Assembly (NCBI GenBank): GCA_025677815.1
Contig: JAIXMP010000011.1
Span: 1,054,001 to 1,118,000, forward strand
Reading direction: 5' to 3'
DNA: 64,000 nucleotides
From: Phascolomyces articulosus
Taxonomy: Eukaryota > Mucoromycota > Mucoromycetes > Mucorales > Lichtheimiaceae
Of the stretch, positions 46,452 to 57,586 are shown piece by piece. The notes beneath the pieces were generated by a model that saw nothing but the letters and a program-made list of their open reading frames with translations, made no database searches and was not told where the DNA came from. Made by a program: the position numbers and the translations under genes. Position 1 is the stretch's first letter. Every line of letters begins with the position of its first letter.

Positions 46452-48425
46452 AGCACCATTCTATATATATATTAGTTACGATTCATGCGGTTGTAACTTG
46501 TAGTACGATCCATCGATATATTGTAATCATTATACCACATCTCTTGTTAACATTTTTTTTTTGTTTATAAAATTTGTTATAAATATTAATTCCTTCGTTT
46601 TTAAATACAAGAAAAGTCAATGGTCTTTTCATTTTCAATTCTGATTATTAGCAGAAGATAATATGCGCTAATAAAACATTATGATAATGTCTGGCTTTTT
46701 GTGAGGTGGGGTTGTATAAGGTTTGATATTTCTTTTTGAGATCCTGATTGTTAACTCTATTAATATCAAGAGGGGAATGATACAAAATAATCTTCCATGG
46801 GATAAATACATTTTGACACTATTGTTTATATCTAATATTATTATAATTTATTGTATTTTCTCGAGCTATATATCTGTAAAATTGCAAAATGATGTACACT
46901 CGTTGTGTCCATGGCATAGAAAACAAAAACTGAGGATTCTCATTATTTTCAAGCTTTTATTTTTGTATTTGGGTGTTTTACGTGTAATTTCCAAGGTTTT
47001 TAACAACGAACACCTAGTTTGAAATCAATGAGGGGTTTCGTTAATACAATTAATCAAGAGCTCATATCATATCCAAAACATTGTGTCCATCTGTTGAAGG
47101 TATTGGCGAGCGGCGCCATGATATCCACAAGTAGTAAATAGCTTTTAAATGGTTAAAAAAATCTCTTTGAGTAATAGCTAAGCACACGAAATTCAGCGTG
47201 TTCACTTGTTTGACACCGAACGCTAAAAATCAATGTATCTAAAAAACAAAGGGTGCATTCTTGCCTTAAAGCAGTTTATACACCTGAGATTACCAATGAA
47301 TATTAAAACCGTAACGAACCAATTATTATTAGATAGTTAAGAAGGAAATCTTTATTTTTATCTAACTAGTTTGTATTTCATGTTTATATGTATGCTTCTT
47401 TATACGTAAGTAGCAAGTAAAAATAAGTTTGAGAGTGTACGCGAGAAATGGGAAATAAAGATCGATTCTTTAACTTACTACAATGACATATTATTTAATG
47501 ATCCTTTATGCTGCATCTATTATGTAGTAGTAAAATGTGAAATAATAAATCAGATATATACCTGCTAAGATGGGTAATGATTCGTTGATATCATTCACTC
47601 TACATTAATATCATTTCCATACTCATCATAACCATTGGTCAATTGCATGTTGATCGCATCATCAAGACAACACCACAACAACACTTGTCGTGTAATGATC
47701 TTATAGACTAAAAGAAAAATTGTAATATGGTGTTCAAATGATGATGATCTTTAGAATAACGTGAAAATATCTTTGTTTTATATTATGATAGTAGAGATAT
47801 GAAAGGTGATAAATCATGAACAAAATAATAGTAAAACTCATTGATCGCTAAATGACAATTCTTACTAATATTTTAGGTACATACTATACGTTGTGTGAAT
47901 TACATCTGTTGTGATTATTCATACAAGAGTTGGTTCAGATGGTTCAACAGAAGATGATGCATAATCCATCAATTCAATACGTGGATTGATAAAACATATG
48001 GAGATCATCTATATCAATGCGGTTCATATAAAGTATCCACTTTATTATATAAAACCATAACCAGTTATTCATTTATTGACGCACAGTTTGGATGAGGCGT
48101 AACAAAAGGATTACTTGAAGGTGGGCTTGACATTTGCCCGTAACATGTAACCCCGCACTTTAGCATGAGCATTTTATTCGTTGGGTCTTCCATACAACAC
48201 CAACCATCTCCGAGATTGCCTTTTATGGGGTTTCATCTGAGATATGAAGCATCTTGTCATAATCAAAAAGATGCTGTCAATAATCTATCCTAATCCAATT
48301 CAATCCTTAAACAACTGAAACTTATTTTTTCTCTTTCTTTCTTTTTTCTCTTTCTTTCTCTCTTCCTCTTACCTTCTTTATCCTTACCACCCATATAACC
48401 CCCAACTCTTTTTTTCGTTTAAACT
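46452..48425. other. Intergenic, no supported gene
   Basis: About 2 kb of AT-rich spacer. A 99-codon frame at 46723-47022 has a hydrophobic, unstructured composition and no splice support. A pyrimidine-rich leader (CTTTCTTTCT type, 48330-48420) lies just before the aconitase start. Confidence 0.5.
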
Positions 48426-51400
48426 ATGGTCAGTGCGTACCTTTCACAAAGCGTCCGGAGAGTAAGTAATATCTATTCTATAGCTCACAAAGTGACATAT
48501 GAAATTTTAATAGTTATAGTAATCTTTTTTTTTTTTTTTGCCTTGATCAGATTCCTCTCAAGCACGCCATTCGTGCTCCAATGACCCGATCGTTGGCAAC
48601 TGCTGTTAACCCGGTCGCTGAGAAAGATTGTCGCTCCATTACACCTCCTTATGCCAAACTCAACGAAAACCTTGCTACTGTTCGACGTATCTTGGACAAC
48701 CGCCCTTTGACACTTGCTGAAAAGATTGTTTATTCTCACTTGACTAATCCTGAAGAAACTGTCCCTGTTCGTGGTGAGACTTATCTTAAACTTTCACCTG
48801 GTAAGAAATCAAAAAAAGGAATAATCATTTATATTTATTATGGAAGTAAGCAAAGAGATCACTAATCATTATTTATCATTATTATTATATAGATCGTGTT
48901 GCTATGCAAGGTTTGTTTTTGATGGATATATATTATAATGATTGGGTTAAAAAAAAGAGAGGAGAGGGTGTCAAAAAAAAAAGAAAGAAAGAAAATAACG
49001 GCAATAGGGTTTGGTGATGGTAAATGAAATGGATGGGTATGATCATTGGTATTTATACAATATAAATAATAGACGCTTCTGCACAAATGGCTTTGCTTCA
49101 ATTCATGATTTCTGGTATGTCTACTACCGCTGTTCCTTCTTCGATCCATTGTGACCATTTGATCGAAGCTTATTCTGGTGCTGATAAGGATGTTGCTTCA
49201 TCCATTGTCACCAACAAGGAAATTTTCGACTTTTTGGAAAGTGCTGCAAAGAAATACGGTATTGCTTTCTGGAAGCCTGGAAGTGGTATTATCCATCAAA
49301 TTGTTTTGGAAAACTATGCCGCTCCTGGTGGTTTGATGCTTGGTACTGACAGTCATACTCCTAACGCTGGTAAGATTTTTTTTATGCATATTTGTTTATT
49401 ATATCTGGGAATCAAAAAAAAAAAATAGATAATTTTATTAAATAATATATATATAATAGGTGGTTTGGGTATGGTTGCTATTGGTGTTGGTGGTGCTGAT
49501 GCCGTTGATGCTATGGCTGCAATTCCTTGGGAATTGAAGGCACCTAATGTGATTGGTGTTAAGCTTACTGGTACTCTTGGTCCATGGGCAAGTCCTAAGG
49601 ATGTTATTCTCAAGTTGGCTGGTCAATTGACTGTTCGCGTAAGTTATATTTCATTTCTTTTTTTTTCTGGAAGAAAAATACAGAATGTTATATTACATAA
49701 AATAGATCATATAATTGACGTGTAAATTTATGTTGAATTTTTTTAGGGTGGTACTGGCCATATTATTGAATATTTCGGTGAAGGTGTTGATACTTTGTCC
49801 TGTACTGGTATGGCCACCATTACTAACATGGGTGCTGAAGTTGGTGCTACTACCTCATTGTTCCCTTACAACAAGAGCATGCGTTCTTACTTGGGTGCTA
49901 CTGGCCGTTCAGAAGTAGCGAAGGCTGCCGATGCCAATGCTAAGTTCCTGCGTGCCGATGAAGGCTCTGCTTATGACAAGGTGATCGAAATCAATCTTTC
50001 CGAAGTTGAGCCTCATATCAATGGTCCTTTCACACCCGATTTGAGCACACCTTTGAGCAAGTTTAAGGATATGGTAAAGGAAAACAACTGGAAGGATGAA
50101 CTTTCTGCTGGTTTGATTGGTAGCTGTACCAACTCGTCTTATCAAGATATGTCCCGTGCTGCTTCTATTGTCAAGCAAGCCGGTGATGCTGGAATTAAAC
50201 TTGAATCCAAGTTCTTGGTCACCCCTGGTTCTGAACAAATTCGTGCTACCATTGAACGTGATGGTCAAACAGCTATTTTCGAATCTGCTGGTGCTCAAGT
50301 CCTTGCTAATGCTTGTGGTCCCTGTATCGGTCAGGTAACAATTCATTTTCGATATAGTAATTTTTTAAAGAAGGGCTGGAAAAGGAGGGATTATTATATA
50401 TATGTGAAAGGAGCTTGGTATATCTAAATACTAATGTAAAATATTGATTTGTTGTTTGTTGGTCGGTTTATAGTGGAAGCGTACCGATATTGACAAGAGC
50501 AAGAAGGAAGATAATGCTATTTTGACCTCCTTCAACCGTAATTTCCGTAGCAGAAACGATGGTAATCCCAAGACCATGAACTTCCTTGCTGCTCCTGAGG
50601 TAAGAATAAATAATAATAGATAGAACGGGGACTGCAGTCTGTTAAAGAAAAAGAGGAAAATATATTAACAAATTGGATGGGGAATTATTTTACTGGATTA
50701 GATTGTCACTGCTATGGCTTTCTCTGGCAAACTTTCTTTCAACCCTATGGTCGATACATTGAAAGACAAGGATGGCAAGCCATTTAAATTCCAACCTCCG
50801 AGCGGTAATGACTTGCCTGGTGAAGGTTTCGAAACTGGTCGTGACACATACGAACCTCCATCCCCTACACCAACTCCCGATTCCTCTGTCAATGTTGTAG
50901 TTGAACCTACCTCCAACCGTTTGCAAGTTTTGGAACCTTTTGAACCATGGAATGGTGAAGAATTCAAGAATGTTCGTGTTCTCGTCAAGGTTCAAGGCAA
51001 ATGTACTACCGATCATATTTCTGCTGCCGGCCCATGGCTCAAGTACAAGGGTCACTTGGAAAACATCGCTGAAAACACCTTGATTGGTGCCATGAACGCT
51101 GACAACGGTCAAGTCAATGTTGTACGCGATATCACCAATGGTCAAGATGATAGTATCCCTGCTGTTGCCAAGAGTTACAAGAGTCAAAATATGCCATGGA
51201 TGGTCATTGCTGATCACAACTATGGTGAAGGTTCTGCTCGTGAACATGCTGCTTTGCAAGTCCGTTACTTGGGTTGTCCATTGATTATTTCTCGCTCATT
51301 TGCTCGTATTCACGAAACCAACTTGAAGAAGCAAGGTGTTCTTCCTTTGACTTTTGCCAACGAAAATGATTGGGAAAAGATCAATGGTGGTGATGTTGTT

Positions 51401-51577
51401 GAAACTGTCGGTGTAAAGGATTTAGCTCCTGGTAAACCTGTTCAATTGCTTGTCACCAAGGAAGATGGAAGTCAATTGACTATTGATGCTAAGCATACCA
51501 TGAGTGTGGATCAAATTGAATGGTTCCAAAAGGGTAGTGCTCTTAACCTTATCAAGGAAAAGGCTGAATCAGCTTAA
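48426..51577 (+). CDS. ACO1: Aconitate hydratase, mitochondrial
   Basis: Converts citrate to isocitrate in the TCA cycle through a [4Fe-4S] cluster. Eight exons: 48426-48461, 48551-48800, 48893-48910 (18 nt), 49073-49369, 49460-49638, 49747-50334, 50474-50599, 50702-51577. They sum to 2370 nt and give 789 residues, the usual size. The N-terminus ([12 protein letters not shown], then [19 protein letters not shown]) is basic and Ser/Arg-rich, a mitochondrial presequence. Landmarks: [54 protein letters not shown] (first cluster Cys); [14 protein letters not shown] (other two Cys); [39 protein letters not shown]; and [20 protein letters not shown]. All catalytic regions are intact. Codon use favours GCT/GGT/CCT, typical of a highly expressed gene. 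Confidence 0.97.
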
Positions 51578-52489
51578 GATAAAAAAAAACAAGTTTTCCA
51601 TATTGTACCATAGAATATTTTAGTAGCATTATTATTTTCTTTTTGAAAAAGTAGTTATTTCTCCCCTATACATTTCATTCCTTCCCAATCGATCATCCGC
51701 CTTTATTCATTCTTCTAAAACGTATTTCTCATTAAAAAAGTTATTCTTTTCTTTCTACCTCTTTACCTTCTTTTTACGATTTTAATGATTCATTTAGTTG
51801 AATAGTGTATAAATAATAAGTTTACTCAAGCATGTATAAAATAAGAACAACAATGTCGAAAAAATACTTAGTTGCTACACAGATGGTTGAATGATTTCAG
51901 TGGATTAGATATTTTTATATGAACCATGAATACACTAATAATAATGCATAGTTTGATAAAGACTTCTGTTTTAAAGTTTTATTTTGAGTTTTGTATTAAT
52001 AGTTTGTTTCATGACACCACCACCGATATAAAAAGTTTATGCAGCAAATAATTTTTTAGGACTAAAAAAGAGTACTACCTGATAATTCACACGGCTTAAT
52101 TATTATAAAGAAATATAGAAAACAATATAGTAACAGAAATAAAAATAGAAGTAGTGTTACAGCTATGAATAAATAATAATAATAATAATGTTCATTGTCA
52201 TTGGCAGCAAATACAAGTTGTCATGACAACCGTTCCTGAATTCTGACATTCTGAGTAATAGTAGCTGAGTGGGAATTTTCCAAAGAGAGTAAAAAATTGG
52301 CCCGCTCCTTTGATTTTTTTTTTCCTTACTTTCCCGCCTTTTTTTTTTCGTCATGCCTACCTTTTCTAAGCTGCTACGCGATGTCGGTTCAACACTTCCG
52401 TTGATTACCACAGTTACTGTTCTCCATGTTTGAATGTACGTTTCCGTTGTCGTCATCCACAAAATCATTGATTATTGCTGGTACAAGCA
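51578..52489. other. 3' region of aconitase and spacer
   Basis: Pyrimidine-rich 3' UTR-like DNA followed by AT-rich spacer, then a compositional change to more GC-rich DNA from about 52380. A 26-codon frame starts MPTFSKLLRDVGS at 52352 and stops at about 52431; it may be an upstream exon of the next locus. Confidence 0.4.
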
Positions 52490-52693
52490 CCCTGAACGGG
52501 CTGCTGTTGTTGCTTCTGGTGTCCTCTGGCCAATTCTGTCTTTTTCCGTCACGATGCTTCGGCTCGTACTGACCGTGTTCTTCACTTGGCCAAGTTCCTC
52601 GGTTTAGCTTTACCACTCCCTGTGTTGCCCGCACAATTAGGAACCTCTGTCCCTGTTGTTGAATCACGCGTTAAAGTTGTTACTCCTCGTCCC

Positions 52694-53800
52694 ATGACAC
52701 ATTGTCTGGACATTGAAGAAGGTCATGGCCTTGGTGAAGAGGTGCCTTTCTTTGTAAAGATTCGACAAGAAGGTTACGAGGCCCATCAAGCTCGGTTGGA
52801 ACGCCTTGCGTCGGTGCAATCCACTAAGGTGGTTGGCAGCATTGCGCCTGCTGTTGCACTTTTACCACGCCGTCATCGACGATTTCGAATGATGGCCAGT
52901 GTATTAAGACCAATGACTCCGCTCAACCGTGAGCTTCCTCAAACTAGTCGAGCAGTATTGGGTGATTCCGATGCTGTATATGGTCGTGTTCCTGAAGTTG
53001 CTCCTCCAACTGTGCGCGATACTGAAATGGAGGACCTTGTGAAACAATTTGAATCAATGCACTTGTGCTCTGATCCAGTTTCCCCTCAAGCAAGTGTCAT
53101 GTCGCTTGATTCTTCTGATGAAACGCCATTTATGGTGGAGCCTTTTGTTGAGGACACTTCTGCTGCTGCCGGTTTGGGTGATTCCAATGTCGTGCCTATT
53201 TATATGCCAGTTGAAGTTGAGGCAATCGCTGATGACGATGTGGATACGTTGGGAGGTGATTCTTCCACCTCATTCGTTGTCGTTGATGAGTACGCTCCTG
53301 GCAACGTACAACAAGAAGAAAACCCATTTAACCTCCAACATGTGGTTGAACCCTTAGTGGATCCTGCTGTTGTGTTGAATGTTCCTGCCTCTGGACTGGC
53401 TACGGCTTCCATGCGAATGATCTCTGGATTGGCGACGGCTTCCATGTCATCTTCACCAGCTGACGTGTCTGTAGTTGATCGTAGTGTCTCTACAACACAA
53501 AATGATAATCAAGATTTTGACTTTACTTTTTCTTTCTCGGCTCCGGCCACAACATCACATTCCGTTCCTGCATCATCAACACCAATGTCTTCCACTTCCT
53601 CTTCTGACGGGGACTATGTCCCGCGGCCACCTACACCAACCGCTCCATCATCATCAGCATCATTCGAATCAGGGGATTATATCCCTCGGTCACCATCACC
53701 ATCAGTTATAGTTGTATCTGAAGAAGATGAACAAGAGTTGCGTTATAGTAGTGAAGGAGAATTGCCACCAGATCATTTGGATATCTTGGATTTGATGTGA
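52694..53800 (+). CDS. Unrecognised Ser/Val/Pro-rich acidic protein
   Basis: An open frame runs without stops from about 52490 to 53800, but the first ATG in frame is at 52694 (MTHCLDIEEGHGLGEEVPFF). A TTG at 52586 is the only earlier candidate start. The true 5' end may be an upstream exon. The protein is mostly disordered: RRHRRFRMMASVLRPMTPLN is basic, then long acidic Ser/Val text (MSLDSSDETPFMVEPFVEDT), a doubled SGLATASM, and two tandem units SDGDYVPRPPTPTAPSSS and ESGDYIPRSPSPSVIV. It ends LPPDHLDILDLM. FDFTFSFSAP resembles FG-type text, but no domain is recognised. Base composition is clearly more GC-rich than the neighbours, and no intron is seen. It could be a lineage-specific gene or the ORF of an unknown mobile element. 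Confidence 0.5.
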   Translation: MTHCLDIEEGHGLGEEVPFFVKIRQEGYEAHQARLERLASVQSTKVVGSIAPAVALLPRRHRRFRMMASVLRPMTPLNRELPQTSRAVLGDSDAVYGRVPEVAPPTVRDTEMEDLVKQFESMHLCSDPVSPQASVMSLDSSDETPFMVEPFVEDTSAAAGLGDSNVVPIYMPVEVEAIADDDVDTLGGDSSTSFVVVDEYAPGNVQQEENPFNLQHVVEPLVDPAVVLNVPASGLATASMRMISGLATASMSSSPADVSVVDRSVSTTQNDNQDFDFTFSFSAPATTSHSVPASSTPMSSTSSSDGDYVPRPPTPTAPSSSASFESGDYIPRSPSPSVIVVSEEDEQELRYSSEGELPPDHLDILDLM

Positions 53801-54123
53801 GAGTTTATTCAAAGAAGGGCTCGGCACTTTGGATAAATAGGTAAATATTTCATACAATTTTTTTTTAGCATATTTTTTTTTATTCGAAATGGATCATGCT
53901 AATCAATTGCATTTTTTTACCTTTACTTCATGTAGGAATTGTGATTGAAAGGATCGTATTGTATTTGGGTGACGTTTTTCGTTTGTTCCTTTGCTTCCGT
54001 CAGGAACATTTGGTGTATTTTTTTTCTTGTCTTTCTTTGGCAAGTTTTTTTCTTATGTTTTGGCGAATATTTGTTTCGTGTGTGTCGTGCTCGTCCGTTG
54101 TTTCCGGTTCTAGTTTGTTTAGA

Positions 54124-54543
54124 TGGACTTTTGTGTGGTTCGTCTCTGTCGTCGTCTTGGTGTGGTTTGTCGCGCCTTTGGTGAATGGTTTGGGTGTTCC
54201 TTCGCCTAGGGGTCCGTGGATAAACCGTCTTGTGTTGGTTTCAAGGCAATGGGTTAATTGGTAAGAAAATGATATCATTATTATTCTTCTATAAATCAAG
54301 TGACAAATATATAATATTATCAGTCATCTAATCATTATTATACTAAATTGTTATGTTATATAAAATAATAATAGGTTTGGGTATTGTGTTTACCCTTTGG
54401 ATGAACTTGTCTGTGGTTCGTCTTCGTGGTCGTCTTGGCTTGGCTGTCGCGGCTTTGGTGTGGTTCTGGGTGTCTCCTCGCCGTTTGGGTCGTGGACAGG
54501 TTACCCTGTTGGTGTTACAAGGCAACGCGTCTGGTGGTAAGTA
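54124..54543 (+). repeat. Two copies of an exon-like 130-nt block
   Basis: 54124-54266 and 54408-54543 share an imperfect repeat (TGTGGTTCGTCT, then GTCGTCTTGG, GCTTTGGTG, and TTCAAGGCAA or TACAAGGCAA). Each ends directly at GGTAAG, a splice-donor-like site, and the second is preceded by TAATAG, an acceptor-like site. The blocks therefore look like duplicated exons of a spliced transcript that follows the long ORF. Translated, they give Val/Trp/Arg-rich text with no known motif. Confidence 0.5.
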
Positions 54544-56219
54544 AATCATATTTTATTATATTGACATATATAAAAAATAATATACCTTTACTAATCAATC
54601 ATTCACTTGGTCGTAAACAAAATATAAGTTTTAGGGGTTCGTCCCGTATCATGCTTTGGCGATGGTGGCGCGGTAGCAAGGCATACTAGCAGACGGTCTT
54701 TTCCAGGCTGAAGGTAATAGGTATTGGAGATATTACAACTAACGTCTTTATGATATGATGCGATCATCTATAGTCTATAGGAGTGAAGGGGTATCAACAG
54801 TTTGCACGCGGTCAGGACTCTGGTCTGAACACAATTGGATTGTGGATACCGCCCGACGGGAGTGGTGGATAGGAATCAGTTCACTGTGTGTTGTCGATAG
54901 TTTCAGGGATATGACGATCCAACGGAATAACAGAAAAGAAAAAATAAAGACGGCCCTATTGATACAAGTTTCTTTATGGTACGTATTTACGCGTTTGTTT
55001 CTTCTTTTTTTTGCGATTTAAATGGAATGAAAGAATAAATTAACTTTTTTTTTGAGTTTTTTTTTTATTTCCCCTTTGTAGCAACGGTGTTTTTTCTTTT
55101 ATGCAAAAATGAAAGAAATCTGTCGCGTTGTTATGAAGGGAGTAGATTATTTCTCTCACACACACGCAAGTCCGATCAATAGGATCTGTCTACTCTTTTC
55201 TTTTTCTTGCATACCCAAAGCGTATCTGTCATTGATTCAAAGGTCACTATTTGAATAATTACACGTAGCTGTTTTTCCTTGAAGACCAGATCCGTCGCAT
55301 GGGGTATATACAGTCCAAAGGGTTCTGATCAGACCCTGGCCAAGGACGTATACTCTGGATCTCCTTTGACTCGTAGAGTGGCCATTCTTTTTATCATGGA
55401 TCCCCTGCCACTCGTAATATCCTTACCCGGTTTGGAATTATGGGCCCTGTTAGTATGTCTTGTTTTCCCTTCTGGTGACGGTTTGCCATTGGGAAGGTGG
55501 TGTTTTGGGCACGCCCTTGCCGGTCTTCAGTTTAATTCTGGATTTTGGTGTGCCTGAGTGTGTTATTACTCACTTGCTTGCCGGTCTTCAGTTTAATTCT
55601 GAAATTTGGGAGTTCATTCGATTTTCTGCCCTGTCTTCTTCTTACTACTCGTTGCACAATCAAGATGTGTAATAATTTCTATGGGTATTGAATTGATGAA
55701 CAATGATTCTCCAACGTTTAACGATGATTCATTCCTTTCAACAAACATCTTTTATGGTTTGCCATCCAACAAGAATCATTTTACAAGCAAATAATGGTAA
55801 ATCCTTTGGAATGATCTCATCGGTTCGTCAAAGCAATTTTATTTTTCAAGACTTTATCTTCGATGTGAGGATCCTATTATCTCTCTTTCTCTCTCTATCA
55901 AGTCTGATCCAACAACATCTTTTTGTACAGGGTGTCATCATATATCGTCCTTTTATATATTTTGACATTGGTCATCATCTCATTATCAAAGTGCTGGCCA
56001 TTTACCACAAAAAAAAAAAGAATACAAACACAACTGTTGGAAATTCAAGTTCCTTGGGTTTTTCAACATAACGAGACGTAGGATAAATATACTCATATAT
56101 TCAACAACAACCAACATATTATCAAATCAAATCTCTCAAGGCAATAATGGGTATATGTTGGGTATATTTATTCGGGAGCGATTGGTTGTCAGATCAGGTA
56201 AACTCGACTTTCAGGGCTT
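54544..56219. other. Unexplained GC-richer spacer with short repeats
   Basis: CTTGCCGGTCTTCAGTTTAA occurs at about 55517 and again at about 55576, a 59-nt-period direct duplication. An 88-codon frame (54755-55021) contains WIVDTARREWWIGISSLCVV and has no recognised family. A spliced reading around 55770-56070 (QSNFIFQDFIFD, then GVIIYRPFIYFDIGHHLIIK) is protein-like but stops soon after. Confidence 0.35.
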
Positions 56220-56810
56220 TTGGGCTTTGCTTTTGTTGGGCTGCTACTACTCTGTTCGACACTGGCGATCAATAGCGGTATCGGCGGAATTTGTTGTCAT
56301 ACAAATATCAAGCAAAACAACAAATTCGTGTCCACTACAACTTTTACCATCTATTTATGTGGATATACGCTTAATGGAAGCAGTCATCTAAGACATTGTT
56401 TATCTTTTTCTCAATATTTTTTTTTTGGTTGTAACGAATCGACTGTAGTAACGTTTGATGGAAGCATATTTACACAAGCAAAAAAAAAAAGAAGAATTAT
56501 CGATATGAATCCGTGTACAGACACATTTTCTACAAAACTTCAACATACAACTTTACAGGATTCTCTTCTTTTTCGTAGTGTAAATATTTGATATGGTAAC
56601 GCATGCGTATACACCCTTTTCAACTTTTACGAATTGTGCAATATACAAGGCTATACTATTCAAGCTTTTCTAAATGGTGTTTCAGCCAACGTCAATGACG
56701 AAACTGAAACAGCATTTACTACTCAAGTTATGTACGTGGTTCCGGCAACAACAAAAGAAGCTCTAGATGCTGGGTATCGTACTATTGTTATTATATTTCG
56801 ACAACAATAG
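56220..56810 (+). pseudogene. Broken secreted-type Cys-containing ORF
   Basis: One frame runs from about 56202 to a stop at 56808, with a single internal TGA at 56589. It begins with a signal-peptide-like stretch (GFAFVGLLLLCSTLAIN), then SGIGGICCHTNIKQNNKFVS, IYLCGYTLNGSSHLRHC, GCNESTVVTFDGSIFTQA, MNPCTDTFSTKLQHT, and after the TGA YGNACVYTLFNFYELCNIQG, FLNGVSANVNDETETAFTTQ, ending FRQQ. Regular Cys and Asn-x-Ser/Thr sites suggest an exported protein. No ATG start is in frame, and no family was recognised. Confidence 0.45.
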
Positions 56811-57554
56811 CAACAACAAGAACGCTATAGCACACATCATCAACCCTCTGATTGTATGATAGCAACAACAAGAATGTCGAAAGAGAACCATGCTTTCCTA
56901 TATTTTCCGAATTAATTTGTTGTTGTTGTTGACTACAAACTCAAGTCAACAACAGAAAAAAAAAGGTCTGGTCGGTCAATTTGATTTTATTTCTGGAAAA
57001 ACGTGATTGCATTTGGAAGTATACCTTATATATGATTTTGGAGTTAGCAACAACCTAATCATCTGGGCAATATGGGGTACCAAATGTGATTTCATTTTCT
57101 AAGTTGTGGATCAAGACTCTTCTTTGAAATCATCTCTTATGTACGAACAAAATTACAATACTACTACAACGGCAATGTATATGCATATCAACAACACTGG
57201 CGAAATAAGGCGTTGTTCATACATCTCTGTCTTATTTTTGGAGATATATTCATATACGAAATCAATCATCGAATATTATAATGGAAAGGATGGTTCTCAG
57301 ATAATAACAAAACCAAACAGACGGATGCCATGAAGGATAGATAATACGAACAACATACATGCATCAAGTATATCTATTATTATATTCTATATTGTCTATC
57401 CTTCACCGTCTATATGCAACGAGAGCATTTACCTACCAGGTACGTAAATATACTAAATATAGTTTTTACAGCACTCTTCATTTAAACTTAAGAGATTAAC
57501 TCATAACTGTTTATATTATGTTTATTTATAGGGGTGTTGCAACTGATTAAGCGG

Positions 57555-57586
<32 letters not shown>

